From Terriglobia bacterium (lineage in GTDB: Bacteria > Acidobacteriota > Terriglobia > Terriglobales > Acidobacteriaceae), in the NCBI GenBank assembly GCA_020073185.1, contig JAIQFT010000012.1, positions 30,638 through 94,637 on the forward strand: 64,000 nucleotides of DNA, given 5' to 3'. The position numbers and the translations under genes were made by a program. Under the pieces are notes generated by a model, which saw only the letters and a list, made by a program, of their open reading frames with translations, was not told where the DNA came from and made no database searches. How positions within the stretch are numbered: position 1 is the stretch's first letter; every line of letters starts with the position of its first letter. Positions 38,512 to 47,335 of the stretch are shown here, piece by piece.

Positions 38512-39024
38512 ATGCCTTACATGATTGGTATTCGTCGTTTCTTGCCTCTGTTTCTGTTCGCCGCTGCTGCAGTTTCCGCGGCACAGCAGGCGCCCGCCAA
38601 GCCGAACTTCACCGGGACATGGAATGTGGATCTGCAGAAGAGCGATTTCGGCGGCCTGGAGACGCCGCAGTCGGCCCGCTACCTGATCCGGCAACTGGGG
38701 TCCAAGATCGAAATGCAATACGAGCTGGACAGTCACGTCACGCGGGTGGACGTCACCCCGGACGGCGAGGAGCACGTGCTCGAAACCGGGCCCGATACCG
38801 AGAACCTGGCAAGGGTGTACTGGTCGGGCTCCGTGCTGGTGTTCGAGGGGCGGGTCCGGCCGCTGCCTTCCAGCAGCGCGCTGCCGGTGAAATGGACCAG
38901 CCGGTGGTCGCTGTCGCCGGACAAGAAGGTTCTGACCATCGAGCGCCACCTCTCCAGCGATCGCGCGACAGCGGATCAGAAAGTCGTGTTCAACAAGGAA
39001 GCAGCGAAGGGGAAGGCACAGTAG
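38512..39024 (+). CDS. Exported hypothetical protein with FTGTW-type beta-rich domain
   Basis: 170 residues with a signal peptide (IGIRRFLPLFLFAAAAVSA). The segment NFTGTWNVDLQKSDFGG is an opening often seen in small lipocalin-like secreted proteins of acidobacteria (recognition, not proof). The rest is rich in beta-forming strands (DVTPDGEEHVLETGP, VLVFEGRVRP). An alternative ATG lies three codons downstream. Function unknown. Confidence 0.65.
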   Translation: MPYMIGIRRFLPLFLFAAAAVSAAQQAPAKPNFTGTWNVDLQKSDFGGLETPQSARYLIRQLGSKIEMQYELDSHVTRVDVTPDGEEHVLETGPDTENLARVYWSGSVLVFEGRVRPLPSSSALPVKWTSRWSLSPDKKVLTIERHLSSDRATADQKVVFNKEAAKGKAQ

Positions 39025-39122
39025 CAGGCTTCAGGCTCCGGGCTTCGGGCGCAAAGCACTTGCGTCAGTGCAGTATGGTAGCTCGTTGCTGGAAGCTCCA
39101 CCCCCAACTACCAACTACCAAC
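39022..39122. repeat. GGCTTCAGGCTCCGGG and CTACCAA repeat units
   Basis: CAGGCTTCAGGCTCCGGGCTTCGGGC (read as three GGCTTC/GGCTCC units) begins at the stop of the exported protein, and CCAACTACCAACTACCAACG ends inside the chrA stop region. The GGCTTCA unit recurs at 52469-52497. Confidence 0.65.
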
Positions 39123-40260
39123 GCCCCCATACGAGTAACCCGATCAAGCCCGCGACCATAATCAGCCAAGCGGAGTTCACCCGCGTCCAAGTCAGGATCG
39201 CAAAACTCACCAGGAAGATGAGGATTGTCGGCACATCGAGGATGGCCGCGCGGCCGAGCTGAATGGTTACGACCGCGATGAGCGCAACCGAGCCGGCGAT
39301 CACTCCATCCAGCGCGGCGCCGGCAACGCGCGACCGGCGCAGGGCCCGTACCAGCGGTTCGCTGATCGCCACATAAACAAACGCCGGCAGGAACATGGCG
39401 ATGGTGGCTGCCAGAGCGCCAACGGGACCGGCCAGCAAGTAGCCGAGAAACGTCGCGGCGGTCGAGAGGGGGCCGGGTGTGACCTGGCCGACGGCGACCG
39501 CGTCCAGCAGTTGCGAGTTGGTCACCCAGTGCCAGTGATCTACCAGGTCACTGCGCAAAAAGGCGACGAGGACGTATCCGCTGCCGAACAGCACCGAGCC
39601 GATTTTCAGGAAGTAAATAAAAATGGATGCGAGCCCGACCGACGGAGCGGCAGCCGCACTCGTCGGCAGAAGAAAGACCAGGGCGGCGCGGAGGTCGCGC
39701 GGGCTGCGGCGCATTGCCTCGAACGCAGCGCCGACGAGCGCGGCGGCGGCCAGCAGCCAAATCGGGTGCGGACTGAAATATCCGGCCACGGCGGCGGCGA
39801 CCGCGATCGCCACCAGCAGTGTCGTTTTCAGGGCGCTGACCGCGTAGCGCCACAAGGCGCGCGCGATGATGGCGATGATCACCGGCTTGACCGCGTAGAG
39901 GAAGGCGTTCATCTGCGGCAGCGCGCCGAACCGCATGTACGCCCAGGCGAGCGCGATGACCAAAATCGCCGAAGGAGCAATGAAGCAGACGCCGCCCAGA
40001 ACAAGGCCGGCCCAGCCGCCGCGCGCGTAGCCGAGATAGATGGCCATCTCGGTGGAGTTGGGGCCGGGCAGCAGGTTGATGGCGCCGAGAAAGTCAAGAA
40101 AGCGCTCGCGGGTGAGCCAGGGGCGGCGGTTGACGCACTCGTCTTCCATCATGGCAAGATGCGCCGGAGGCCCGCCGAATCCCGTGACGCCGATTTTGAG
40201 GAAGACGAGCGCGATTTCGCCCAGCGAGTGCCGTGCCGCGTTGTCAGGTTCTGCGTGCAT
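39115..40260 (-). CDS. chrA: Chromate transporter ChrA (two-domain CHR family)
   Basis: About 381 residues with about ten membrane helices, i.e. the long fused form with two CHR halves. Conserved motifs: FLKIGVTGFGGPPAHLAMMEDE, LPGPNSTEMAIYLGY, and in the second half FLKIGSVLFGSGYVLVAFL and AVGQVTPGPLSTAATFLGYL. Exports chromate in characterised members; sulfate-related roles are also proposed. The ATG giving MHAEPDNAARH was chosen. Confidence 0.92.
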   Translation of the reverse strand: MHAEPDNAARHSLGEIALVFLKIGVTGFGGPPAHLAMMEDECVNRRPWLTRERFLDFLGAINLLPGPNSTEMAIYLGYARGGWAGLVLGGVCFIAPSAILVIALAWAYMRFGALPQMNAFLYAVKPVIIAIIARALWRYAVSALKTTLLVAIAVAAAVAGYFSPHPIWLLAAAALVGAAFEAMRRSPRDLRAALVFLLPTSAAAAPSVGLASIFIYFLKIGSVLFGSGYVLVAFLRSDLVDHWHWVTNSQLLDAVAVGQVTPGPLSTAATFLGYLLAGPVGALAATIAMFLPAFVYVAISEPLVRALRRSRVAGAALDGVIAGSVALIAVVTIQLGRAAILDVPTILIFLVSFAILTWTRVNSAWLIMVAGLIGLLVWGRW

Positions 40261-40309
40261 CGAGCGCAAGAGCAGTAGTAAGTACGCAGTCCTCGATGGT
40301 CAAGAGAAA

Positions 40310-40337
40310 AGCAAGGGCAAAGCAAGGGCAAAGCCAC
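40310..40337. repeat. Two copies of AAGCAAGGGCAA
   Basis: A 12-bp unit repeated directly in the 239-bp chrA-resB divergent spacer, followed by a CACCCCTGCGGGGGATTCCGC hairpin-like stretch. No gene is seen in this spacer. Confidence 0.6.
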
Positions 40338-40499
40338 CCCTGCGGGGGATTCCGCGCCCCGGCATCACACAGGTGGGTGATATGGCCCATCGCCCCCGTC
40401 CACAGTCCTCCCTCGTGTGGTTAAATGGTTGCTTCCCAACAGCTTGGGTGAACCGCCTGTATGGCCGGAAACGTGCATTTTTGTCTGTAGAGGAGTGAA

Positions 40500-41930
40500 A
40501 TGGCTGCCAAGTCCAGTGTGGGAAACCGCATATTCCGAGCCTTTGCCTCCGTCAAGACGGGAATCATTCTGCTCATCATCCTGGGAGTGGTCGCCGCGGC
40601 TGGCACTTTGATTCTGCAGCGGCCCATGACCGATGCCGACCAGATGGCCCGCGCCTACGCGCCGCAAACCCTGCGCTGGCTTGACCAAACCGGCCTGACG
40701 GACGTGTATCACAGTTGGTGGTTCGCGCTGCTGATGGCGGTGCTGGGTGTCAGCATCGTGTTCGCCTCCATCGACCGTTTCCCGAAAGCGTGGCGGCTGG
40801 TGTCGCGTCCGTATCGCCGCCCCGAACCGCATTTCCGCGCCGTGCTACCCATGCAGCGGAGTCTGGCGATCAGCCATGCGGAAGCTGGCATTATCGCGGC
40901 GGAGAAAGCATTCCGCAACGCCGGGCTCAAGCCACAACGCACCGTCGAAAACAACCAGACCGCCATCTACGCCGAGAAGAACCGCTGGTCACCGCTTGCG
41001 GTTTACGTGGTGCATACCAGCCTGCTGCTGATCCTGGCGGGCGGCATCGTCGACGCCTTCCTCGGCTACAAGGGCTATCTGATGCTCACGCCCGGCCAGA
41101 GCGCCTCGAAACTGGAGCAACCGAACGGCGTCACGCGCCCGCTGCCCTTCACTCTGCGCTGCGACGGCACCGGTCAGGAAAATTATCCCGACGGCACGCC
41201 CAAGAAGTGGTGGTCGAAGCTCACTGTCATCGACAAGGGCCGCGAGGTTCTGCGCAAGGAGATCGTGGTCAACGATCCGCTGGTCACGCACGGTATCCGC
41301 TTTTATCAATCGGGCTACGGGCAGACGGGCGAAGTCGAGTCGCTGCTGCTCAACGCCACTGCCAAAGGCGAAACCAGGCAGATCACGCTGCGTCTCAACC
41401 AGGCGGCGCAACTCGATGCCGATACCAAGGTCGCGCTGGCCGATTTCATTCCCGACTTCGTAATGCGCGACGGCCAGGTCTACGCCCGCTCGAAGGACCC
41501 GGTGAATCCGGCGATCCGGCTGGTCATCACCAACACGGCGACGCAGGCGAAGAGTGAAGTCTGGCTGTTCCCGGCCATGCACCAGCAGAGCGGCAGCTCG
41601 CCCTACCAGTTCGAATTTGCCGACATGCAGATGGCCGCCTACACCGGCCTGCAAGTCTCGCACGAGCCCGGCCAGTGGCTGGTGTGGGCCGGATGCTTGT
41701 TGATGGCCGTCGGCTTGGTCATGGCGTTCTACCTGGTGCATCAGCGCTTTTGGGCGATCGCGGTCGAAACCAAGAACGGCCTGGCACTGTGGGTCGGCGC
41801 CGCCGCCGACAAAAACCGTGAACACTACCAGGAGAGCTTCACCAAGTTAGTGGAAGACATTCGCGCCGAACTAGACAGGCAGGACGAACAGGAGAGCGTC
41901 CCCGCCGGCAAACGACTGGTTCAGGCGTAG
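40500..41930 (+). CDS. resB: Cytochrome c biogenesis protein ResB (Ccs1)
   Basis: 476 residues. Together with CcsA it forms the System II heme-export and ligation complex. An N-terminal SVKTGIILLIILGVVAAAGTLI helix, a second helix (near 75-90), a third (about 165-185), a large periplasmic domain, and a fourth helix near 395-420 fit ResB. GVRFYQ-like motif VTHGIRFYQSGYGQ is present. GAGGAGTGAA precedes the ATG. ccsA follows 24 bp later. Confidence 0.93.
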   Translation: MAAKSSVGNRIFRAFASVKTGIILLIILGVVAAAGTLILQRPMTDADQMARAYAPQTLRWLDQTGLTDVYHSWWFALLMAVLGVSIVFASIDRFPKAWRLVSRPYRRPEPHFRAVLPMQRSLAISHAEAGIIAAEKAFRNAGLKPQRTVENNQTAIYAEKNRWSPLAVYVVHTSLLLILAGGIVDAFLGYKGYLMLTPGQSASKLEQPNGVTRPLPFTLRCDGTGQENYPDGTPKKWWSKLTVIDKGREVLRKEIVVNDPLVTHGIRFYQSGYGQTGEVESLLLNATAKGETRQITLRLNQAAQLDADTKVALADFIPDFVMRDGQVYARSKDPVNPAIRLVITNTATQAKSEVWLFPAMHQQSGSSPYQFEFADMQMAAYTGLQVSHEPGQWLVWAGCLLMAVGLVMAFYLVHQRFWAIAVETKNGLALWVGAAADKNREHYQESFTKLVEDIRAELDRQDEQESVPAGKRLVQA

Positions 41931-41954
41931 GAAGAGATGAGGGAGGAGTAAATC

Positions 41955-43361
41955 ATGTCGCGTGCCGTGGCGAGAATTGAACAACATCCCGCGAGCTCCA
42001 ACAACGGCTTGCTGATCGGCGTCGCGCTGGGGATGGCGTTTCTGACATTCATGGCGTTTCTGAGCGTGGTGAAGCAGGGCAATCTGTTCAACGAGAGCAA
42101 CCTGCTCTACCTGGCGCTGATTTTCTACGGCGGCGCCTCGGCGCTGTACATCGGCTTCGGCGTCACCGGGGTGGAGCGCTACGTCAAATTCGCTTCCCTC
42201 GCGACCGCGATCGGTTTCGCCGCCAACACGCTGGCCGCCGGACACCGCTGGTACATTGCGGGACGTCCGCCCTTCGCCAATATCTACGAGATGCTGCTGA
42301 GCTTTGTGTGGACCGTAGCCGCGCTCACGCTGCTCGCCGAGCGCAAGTACAAAGTGAAGGTGATCGGCACGGTCACGATGCCGCTGGCGGTCACCGGAGT
42401 CATCCTGATGCAGCTTTTGCCCTCGGCGGTGCACCCGCTGGTTCCGGCGCTGCAATCCACCTGGCTGCAGGTGCACGTCACGCTGGCGATGCTGGCCTAC
42501 GCCGCCTGCGCGCTCAGCTTCGCATTGGCCATGATGTTCCTTATCCAAGACCAGATGAAGACCGAAACTTTCCTCGCTACCACCAGCGGAATTGTTACGG
42601 CAATTTATCTCGGCATCATGACGCGATTCGAAAAGTGGGGCGGACTGGTCGTTTCCGCCTGGGATGCGCAGAACAAGGAAGAAATCTTCATCCAGAAGGG
42701 CGTGCGGTTGATGGTCACCATCCCCGACCTGGGCTGGATCTTCCTGCTGGTGCTGCTCGCCTCGGTGGTACCGCTGGCGATTTACGCCATGGCTAAGTGG
42801 AGGAAGCGGGAAAACTTTCTGACCGTGGCTAACCGCGCGGTGTTCATCAGCATTGCGCTGCAGGTAATCGCGCTCGGCGGGTTCATTCTGCGCACGCGCG
42901 GCGCGGCCTATGCCTCCCTTGACGCCGACGGCTTGTTCCCCACCGCGCTGGCCGCCAGCCCGTTTATTCTTTCCGGGCTGATCACCGCGATCTTCGCATC
43001 GCTACTCTACCTGATGCTTTATTGGCGGCGCGCCGGCCTGGAGCGCCTGCTGCCCAGCGCCGACGCGCTCGACCGCATCACCTACAAAACGATCGGCATC
43101 GCCTTCCCGCTGCTGACCGCGATGATCGCCGTCGGCGCCTACTGGGCCAACCAGACTTGGGGTTCGTACTGGAGCTGGGACCCGAAGGAAACCTGGGCGG
43201 CAATCACCTGGCTGGTGTACGCCGGCTATCTGCACATGCGCATTACCCGCGGCTGGCGCGGGCGCCGTGCGGCGTACTTCGCGATCCTGGGCTTCGCGGT
43301 CGTGATGTTCACCTTCTTCGGCGTCACCTACCTGCTGCCGGGCTTGCACGCGTACGCATAG
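41955..43361 (+). CDS. ccsA: Cytochrome c biogenesis protein CcsA/ResC
   Basis: 468 residues with about eight membrane helices. The heme-handling WWD domain is [26 protein letters not shown]; conserved histidines occur before it ([19 protein letters not shown]) and after it ([13 protein letters not shown]). Partner of ResB in the preceding gene. GAGGGAGGAGTAAATC precedes the ATG. Confidence 0.95.
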   Translation: MSRAVARIEQHPASSNNGLLIGVALGMAFLTFMAFLSVVKQGNLFNESNLLYLALIFYGGASALYIGFGVTGVERYVKFASLATAIGFAANTLAAGHRWYIAGRPPFANIYEMLLSFVWTVAALTLLAERKYKVKVIGTVTMPLAVTGVILMQLLPSAVHPLVPALQSTWLQVHVTLAMLAYAACALSFALAMMFLIQDQMKTETFLATTSGIVTAIYLGIMTRFEKWGGLVVSAWDAQNKEEIFIQKGVRLMVTIPDLGWIFLLVLLASVVPLAIYAMAKWRKRENFLTVANRAVFISIALQVIALGGFILRTRGAAYASLDADGLFPTALAASPFILSGLITAIFASLLYLMLYWRRAGLERLLPSADALDRITYKTIGIAFPLLTAMIAVGAYWANQTWGSYWSWDPKETWAAITWLVYAGYLHMRITRGWRGRRAAYFAILGFAVVMFTFFGVTYLLPGLHAYA

Positions 43362-43509
43362 GTACATGTACCTTGAATTGAGCGCCAATTTGGAACTGCA
43401 ACTGCTACAGTAAGTATCCAGGAGGGCATAGCTTCGGCTTTGCCATTCGAAGGCGGGAAGCAACGGGTTTTAGGCCCTGCGCGAACCGCAGACAATTTGG
43501 TTTTACATA

Positions 43510-43595
43510 GTTTCACGTTTCAAGGTTTCCGTTTTACGGATCCGCAGCCTTGAAACGTGAAGCTTTTTGAGGGCAGTTTCAGGTTTCGGTTTCAG
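43510..43595. repeat. Long hairpin TTCACGTTTCAAGG plus TTTCAGG units
   Basis: Perfect 14-bp stem TTCACGTTTCAAGG (43512-43525) with CCTTGAAACGTGAA (43548-43561), followed by TTTTTGAG and then GCAGTTTCAGGTTTCGG units (43571-43595). The 499-bp region 43362-43860 between ccsA and the histidine kinase holds only repeats, no gene. Confidence 0.8.
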
Positions 43596-43649
43596 TCATC
43601 CGCGTTTGCCCCAGCTTCGTCGTTAGGGCAGTCTAGGATTGTCTGTCTC

Positions 43650-43735
43650 GGTACCTTGGGTGCCGCAGGCCTTTCAGGCCTGCGGCGACTCCCAGCAATC
43701 ACGCCGGCTTCAGCCGCTGAGGTACATGGAACGGC
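43650..43735. repeat. Two-module REP-like element, diverged relative of the 118-bp repeat
   Basis: Hairpin GCCGCAGGCCT / AGGCCTGCGGC (43662-43686), a 15-base spacer, then ACGCCGGCTTCAGCCGCTGAGG. The 118-bp element at 7449 and 52349 has the same order: CGGCCTTCAGGCCG, spacer, CACGGCTTTAGCCGCTGAGG. GGTAC occurs at both ends here. Confidence 0.7.
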
Positions 43736-43778
43736 GGCTACACTATTTTCGAATCCGGTCTAGCCGCTACGCCCGCTG

Positions 43779-43813
43779 CTGAAAACTGAAACTGAAACTG
43801 AAACTCGAAACTC
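43779..43813. repeat. (GAAACT)n array upstream of the histidine kinase
   Basis: CTGAAAACTGAAACTGAAAC and CTGAAACTCGAAACTC in sequence, the same hexamer as at 19131. It is complementary to the TTTCAGG units at 43571-43595, so a 190-base-loop stem is possible. Confidence 0.8.
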
Positions 43814-43860
43814 TTCTGCGCGCTACAATCTCCCTAACGACTCCTCGCGAGGAGAACTCC

Positions 43861-44922
43861 TTGCTCCGTCTGCGCCTGAACTGGCAGCTCAGGGCACTTT
43901 TGCCGGTGCTGGCCGTGTTGTTGAACGGCCTGCTGCTGTTCATCCTGGCGACCCTGTCGCTGGGCGCGGGCGAGCGCCGCACCGTGCTGGTGGTCGCCAC
44001 CGTGGGCGCCATCGCCATCTGCGCCGTGCTGGTGCTGACCCTTAGCCTGGTGCTCAGCGGGCCAATGGCGGAACTGGAGGACAAAATCCAGCGCGTGCGC
44101 GACGGCGATTTGAATGTCACGGTCAGCTTCGCCGCGCGCACCGACGACATCGGCCAGCTTGGCCGCAACTTCAACCAGATGGTCACGCAACTGCGCGAGT
44201 CGCGCCAGGAGATCGAACGCCTGCATAACACGCAGATGTCGCGCGCCGAGCACTTGGCCACGCTGGGCGAACTCGCCGCCGGTTTGGCGCACGAGATTCG
44301 CAATCCGCTGGCGGGCATTGCCGGCGTGATTGATATCATCGGGCGCGACCTGCCGGAGACGAGTCCCGCGCGCGACGTGCTTAAGGACGTCAAGCAGGAA
44401 GTCATGCGCGTCAACCGCATCGTCACCGACCTGCTGCAGACGGCGCGTCCCAAGCCGCCCGATTATCGCGCCGCCGACCTGAATGCCACCGCCGAACATG
44501 CCGTCATCTTCGCGCGCCAGCAGGCGCTGTCCAAGCCGGTGAAGGTCGAGCTGCACAGGTCCGACGGGCAGTTGCTGGTGGAACACGATACCGGGCAGAT
44601 TCACCAGGTGCTGCTCAACCTGTTGCTGAACGCGATTCAGGCGATGGATCACGCTGCAGCCGAGCCAGGGCAGGTGGACGTGGATGTTTCCGCGCGCGAT
44701 GGCCTGGCCGTGGTCAGCGTGCGCGACACCGGCAAGGGCATCAAGCCCGAGCACCTGCCCTACATCTTCCGCCCCTTCTACACCACCAAGGGCCGCGGCA
44801 CCGGACTGGGCCTGTCGCTGGCGCGCCGCATCGTGGAAGATCACGGAGGAAAGATCACGGTGCAGAGCGAAGTGGGCAAGGGCTCGACGTTTGAGGTGCT
44901 GCTGCCGCTCAGGCGTGGTTAG
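43861..44922 (+). CDS. Sensor histidine kinase (HAMP, HisKA, HATPase_c)
   Basis: 353 residues. Two N-terminal helices (about 12-34 and 41-66) with a very short periplasmic loop, a HAMP linker (67-115), the phosphoacceptor His144 in HEIRNPLAG, and ATPase motifs NLLLNAIQAM (N box), RDTGKGIKPEH (G1), GRGTGLGLSLARRIV (G2). It has no extracellular sensor domain to speak of, so it may sense the membrane or an internal signal. Start is TTG after GCGAGGAGAACTCC. Its likely partner regulator is 2.5 kb downstream, beyond an accessory segment. Confidence 0.93.
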   Translation: MLRLRLNWQLRALLPVLAVLLNGLLLFILATLSLGAGERRTVLVVATVGAIAICAVLVLTLSLVLSGPMAELEDKIQRVRDGDLNVTVSFAARTDDIGQLGRNFNQMVTQLRESRQEIERLHNTQMSRAEHLATLGELAAGLAHEIRNPLAGIAGVIDIIGRDLPETSPARDVLKDVKQEVMRVNRIVTDLLQTARPKPPDYRAADLNATAEHAVIFARQQALSKPVKVELHRSDGQLLVEHDTGQIHQVLLNLLLNAIQAMDHAAAEPGQVDVDVSARDGLAVVSVRDTGKGIKPEHLPYIFRPFYTTKGRGTGLGLSLARRIVEDHGGKITVQSEVGKGSTFEVLLPLRRG

Positions 44923-44974
44923 CAGCCGCGTTTGCTGCGATGTTCTTACCATCATGTTATACATTAATAATGCT

Positions 44975-44996
44975 TGACATGATCAATGACATAATC
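44975..44996. promoter_or_regulatory. Direct repeat TGACATGATC / TGACATAATC upstream of higBA
   Basis: Two 10-bp units (9 identical) with a 12-bp period, inside an AT-rich stretch (GTTATACATTAATAATGC) just before the HigB gene. Toxin-antitoxin operons are commonly autoregulated at such repeats; the assignment here is inferred from position. Confidence 0.5.
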
Positions 44997-45012
44997 TAGT
45001 GTCAGGGCATTC

Positions 45013-45297
45013 GTGATCAAGTCTTTTGCCGATGCCGAAACGGCGAAATTTTGGCAAACCGGGAAAAGCGCAAAGAGGCCGCCGGGAAATTTGCGATCCG
45101 TATCAAAGCGGAAGTTGCAAATGGTAGATGCGGCTGTGGCACTGGACGACCTCAAGAGTCCTCCCGGAAATAAGCTCCATCCTCTTGAACGCGAACGGTC
45201 CCATCAACACGCGATCTGGATCAATGACCAGTGGCGCGTGGCGTTTACGTGGAAAGATGGCGATGCGTACGAGGTCGAAATCACGGACTACCACTGA
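45013..45297 (+). CDS. higB: HigB-like type II toxin (RelE superfamily)
   Basis: 94 residues. The pattern MIKSFADAETAKFWQTGKS, RKLQMVDAAVALDDLKSPPGNKLHPL, HAIWINDQWRVAFTWKDGDAYEVEITDYH matches HigB/RelE-type mRNA interferases, with the conserved Arg in QWRVAF. GTG start. The antitoxin gene follows 13 bp later (toxin first, as is characteristic of higBA). Confidence 0.9.
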   Translation: MIKSFADAETAKFWQTGKSAKRPPGNLRSVSKRKLQMVDAAVALDDLKSPPGNKLHPLERERSHQHAIWINDQWRVAFTWKDGDAYEVEITDYH

Positions 45298-45310
45298 GCG
45301 GAGGCTGCGC

Positions 45311-45625
45311 ATGTCATATCAACGGAGTGGGCCAGCGGCTTGGGCCTTGCACCCCGGAGAGATTCTCAAACAGGAGTTTCTTAAGCCGCTCAAATTGTCG
45401 GGTTATGCGTTGGCCAAGGGGATTAGAGTTACCCCGCAAAGCGTCAGCGACATTGTCTTGAAGAAGAAGGGAATCAGTGCGGATATGGCCGTCCGTCTCG
45501 GCGTATTCTTCAACACGACGCCTGAATTCTGGATGAACCTGCAAGCGGCCTACGAATTGGCGACCGCAAGGCAGCAGAACAAAAAGCAAGTCGCCAAGAT
45601 ACGACCCTACCATCACGCAGCTTGA
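45311..45625 (+). CDS. higA: HigA-like antitoxin (HTH, XRE family)
   Basis: 104 residues. ALHPGEILKQEFLKPLKLSGYALAKGIRVTPQSVSDIVLKKKGISADMAVRLGVFFNTTPEFWMNLQ is the VapI/HigA DNA-binding domain (given here as residues ~13-78), ending in a basic tail. It neutralises HigB and represses the operon in characterised systems. GCGGAGGCTGCGC precedes the ATG, which decides this start over an upstream in-frame ATG. Confidence 0.9.
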   Translation: MSYQRSGPAAWALHPGEILKQEFLKPLKLSGYALAKGIRVTPQSVSDIVLKKKGISADMAVRLGVFFNTTPEFWMNLQAAYELATARQQNKKQVAKIRPYHHAA

Positions 45626-45631
45626 CGACAC

Positions 45632-46057
45632 ATGCTCTCCCCATCGCGCAAGGCGGCCCAATCCTATGGCCAAAATACAGCTGACCTGAAAGCGAAGGGG
45701 CAGGGCGATTCACGAAAGGCGGTCACCGAGGCGCTCAAGAAAGATCGCTTTGTCCTCAGCGGCGACGGCGCGGACTACAAGCTTGAAAAGCCGATCAAAA
45801 CCACCTTCGCCGACAAGGGCTTTGCCGTGGACTATCAGGTCGGCACCATCAATAAGAAGCCTGCATATGTCACCGTGATCGGCGATCAAGACACCCTGCC
45901 GAAATCCTCCGATCTAGACGCGGCATTTGGAGACATTAAGAGCGCCAAGACGCCCACCGGGCCTGCGCTGTTCCAGGATTGTGCTGGCGAACGAGTTTGT
46001 GTCGAGACGAGAATTATCGAGGGCAAGCCCGTGTGCGTCAAATGGAAGTGCAAGTGA
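45632..46057 (+). CDS. Orphan hypothetical protein in the accessory segment
   Basis: 141 residues, no family recognised. It has a mildly basic N-terminal half, a beta-like central part (FVLSGDGADYKLEKPIKTTFADKGFAVDYQVGT) and a Cys-containing end (CAGERVCVETRIIEGKPVCVKWKCK). No ribosome binding site is clear, and the N-terminus may be lost, so it could be the remains of a longer gene. Confidence 0.4.
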   Translation: MLSPSRKAAQSYGQNTADLKAKGQGDSRKAVTEALKKDRFVLSGDGADYKLEKPIKTTFADKGFAVDYQVGTINKKPAYVTVIGDQDTLPKSSDLDAAFGDIKSAKTPTGPALFQDCAGERVCVETRIIEGKPVCVKWKCK

Positions 46058-46060
46058 ACT

Positions 46061-46756
46061 ATTGTGGGTAGCAATCCGGGCCTACCCAAGGGGGCTTCAC
46101 AAATGCCAGCCCCGCAGGGGCGGCAGAACCCAGCCCGGCACGTGAGTGCCGGGAAAAGCGCATTTGAACAATTCCGAGTCCCGCCAGGGACGGCAGAGTT
46201 CACGACATCCCGTGGCGCGCCAGGATTTTCGCCAATTCCTCGCAGAAGCCACGCTTCTGATGGTGTTCCTTCTGGTGAAGAATGTAATCCACCGTGGCCT
46301 CGGTCTGCGAAATGCTCACGCTGAAAGCGGAATATCCTTCCTGCCACTGGAACGGCCTGCCGGTCTGCTCGTGAATCCAATGCGATGAATTCGCCTTGAT
46401 CTTTTGCACGGCGGTTGCTAACGCATTGTCGGCGGGAGCAGAAGAAGAGTGTGCACATGATCGGCCATGCCGCCGACGGCGATGGCGGTCATCCCGCAAC
46501 GCCGCGCGATGCCGCCGATGAAGGCCCAGGCGCGATCCTGCAAGTCATCCGGAACAGCGTGGTCGCGGTTCTTCGCCGAGAAGATGCAGTGAACGCGGAG
46601 AGAGACGCGAGTATGGTTCACGCCAGCCGAATCTATCGCGTCGGGAGGCGGGCTCTGCCGTCCCTGCGGGCCTCGCGATCATATTCGATTTCCAACCCGG
46701 CACCACGTGCCGGGCTGGGTTCTGCGGCGCGCCCCGCAAGATCGGCAACCCACAAT
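46061..46756. mobile_element. REP-flanked Y1 transposase unit (RAYT/IS200-like), degenerate
   Basis: Left flank 46061-46199 and right flank 46651-46756 are imperfect inverted repeats. Shared, in inverted order: ATTGTGGGT at the outer ends, then GCAGAACCCAGCCCGGCACG, then a CCCGC..GGGACGGCAGAG inner hairpin. Each flank contains two REP-like palindromes. They bracket a broken transposase gene on the minus strand. The arrangement resembles REP-associated tyrosine transposase units. Confidence 0.75.
46200..46621 (-). pseudogene. Frameshifted Y1_Tnp transposase (RAYT/IS200-like)
   Basis: Two overlapping frames together give a ~140-residue Y1 transposase. The first part has the strand VHCIFSAKNRD, helix AWAFIGGIARRCG and the HUH motif in GGMADHVHTLLLLP. 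The second part, one base out of frame, continues ADNALATAVQKIKANSSHW, WQEGYSAFSVSISQTEA, the likely catalytic Tyr in VDYILHQKEHH, and GFCEELAKILARHGM. The shift lies near 46428-46440, in a TTCTTCTGCTCCCGCCG context. A single indel inactivates the gene unless the shift is programmed or is a sequence error. Confidence 0.85.
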
Positions 46757-46820
46757 CGGCATCAACAATGCCTTTCCCAGTTCGCCACGCGCATGCACCA
46801 TTTGGGTGTAAAATGATGCA

Positions 46821-47090
46821 ATGGCAGTAGCGAAACGAGTATCGGCAAAACGGGTCCGCCGGAGTGTGACGCTGCCGCGCGAAGTTGCAAATCAGGTCGA
46901 CGCCTTGGCGAAACGGCGCCGTCTCAGCGATAACCGCGTTCTGGTGGAGTTGATCGAACAAGGGATCGAAGCCCAAAAACAGAGAGAGCGCGATTTCTTC
47001 AAACTCGCCGAACGGTTTCGCGCCGCGTCGGATCCCGAACAAGTGAAGAGCCTGGGCGACGAATTGGGCCGCATGGTCTTCGGCGAGTAA
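46821..47090 (+). CDS. Ribbon-helix-helix (CopG/Arc-type) putative antitoxin
   Basis: 89 residues. RRSVTLPREVANQVDALAKRRRLSDNRVLVELIEQGIEAQKQ is a ribbon-helix-helix DNA-binding domain (strand RRSVTLP, two helices); the C-terminal ~35 residues form an acidic helix that may bind a partner. Its stop overlaps the next start (TAATG), so the two are translationally coupled. An antitoxin role is inference from size and arrangement. Confidence 0.72.
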   Translation: MAVAKRVSAKRVRRSVTLPREVANQVDALAKRRRLSDNRVLVELIEQGIEAQKQRERDFFKLAERFRAASDPEQVKSLGDELGRMVFGE

Positions 47091-47335
47091 TGCCCCAGAT
47101 CGAAACCTGGTCGCGCCTTCCGCATGCCATTCGAGACCATCTGGTCGAACGTATGCACGACCGTAATGTCGGTCTCAGCGACCTAAACCGGCTGCGAATC
47201 TGGATGGAATCGAAGCCGGAAGTGCCGGAAGGGCCATGGTACAAGGACTTTGGCTCATTCAAGCTGTGCGGCGAAGGCAAATTTCCGAAGACCTTTCTGC
47301 TGCCGGGGCAGGCGGCCTTGGGACGGAAGCTTTAG
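47090..47335 (+). CDS. Small protein coupled to the RHH gene (candidate toxin or partner)
   Basis: 81 residues, cytoplasmic. RLPHAIRDHLVERMHDRNVGLSDLNRLRIWMESKPEVPEG is followed by a compact WYKDFGSFKLCGEGKFPKTFLL and PGQAALGRKL. No known toxin family is recognised with certainty. The last third reads like a small beta barrel or hairpin. One-base overlap with the upstream RHH gene suggests a bicistronic toxin-antitoxin-like pair. Confidence 0.65.
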   Translation: MPQIETWSRLPHAIRDHLVERMHDRNVGLSDLNRLRIWMESKPEVPEGPWYKDFGSFKLCGEGKFPKTFLLPGQAALGRKL

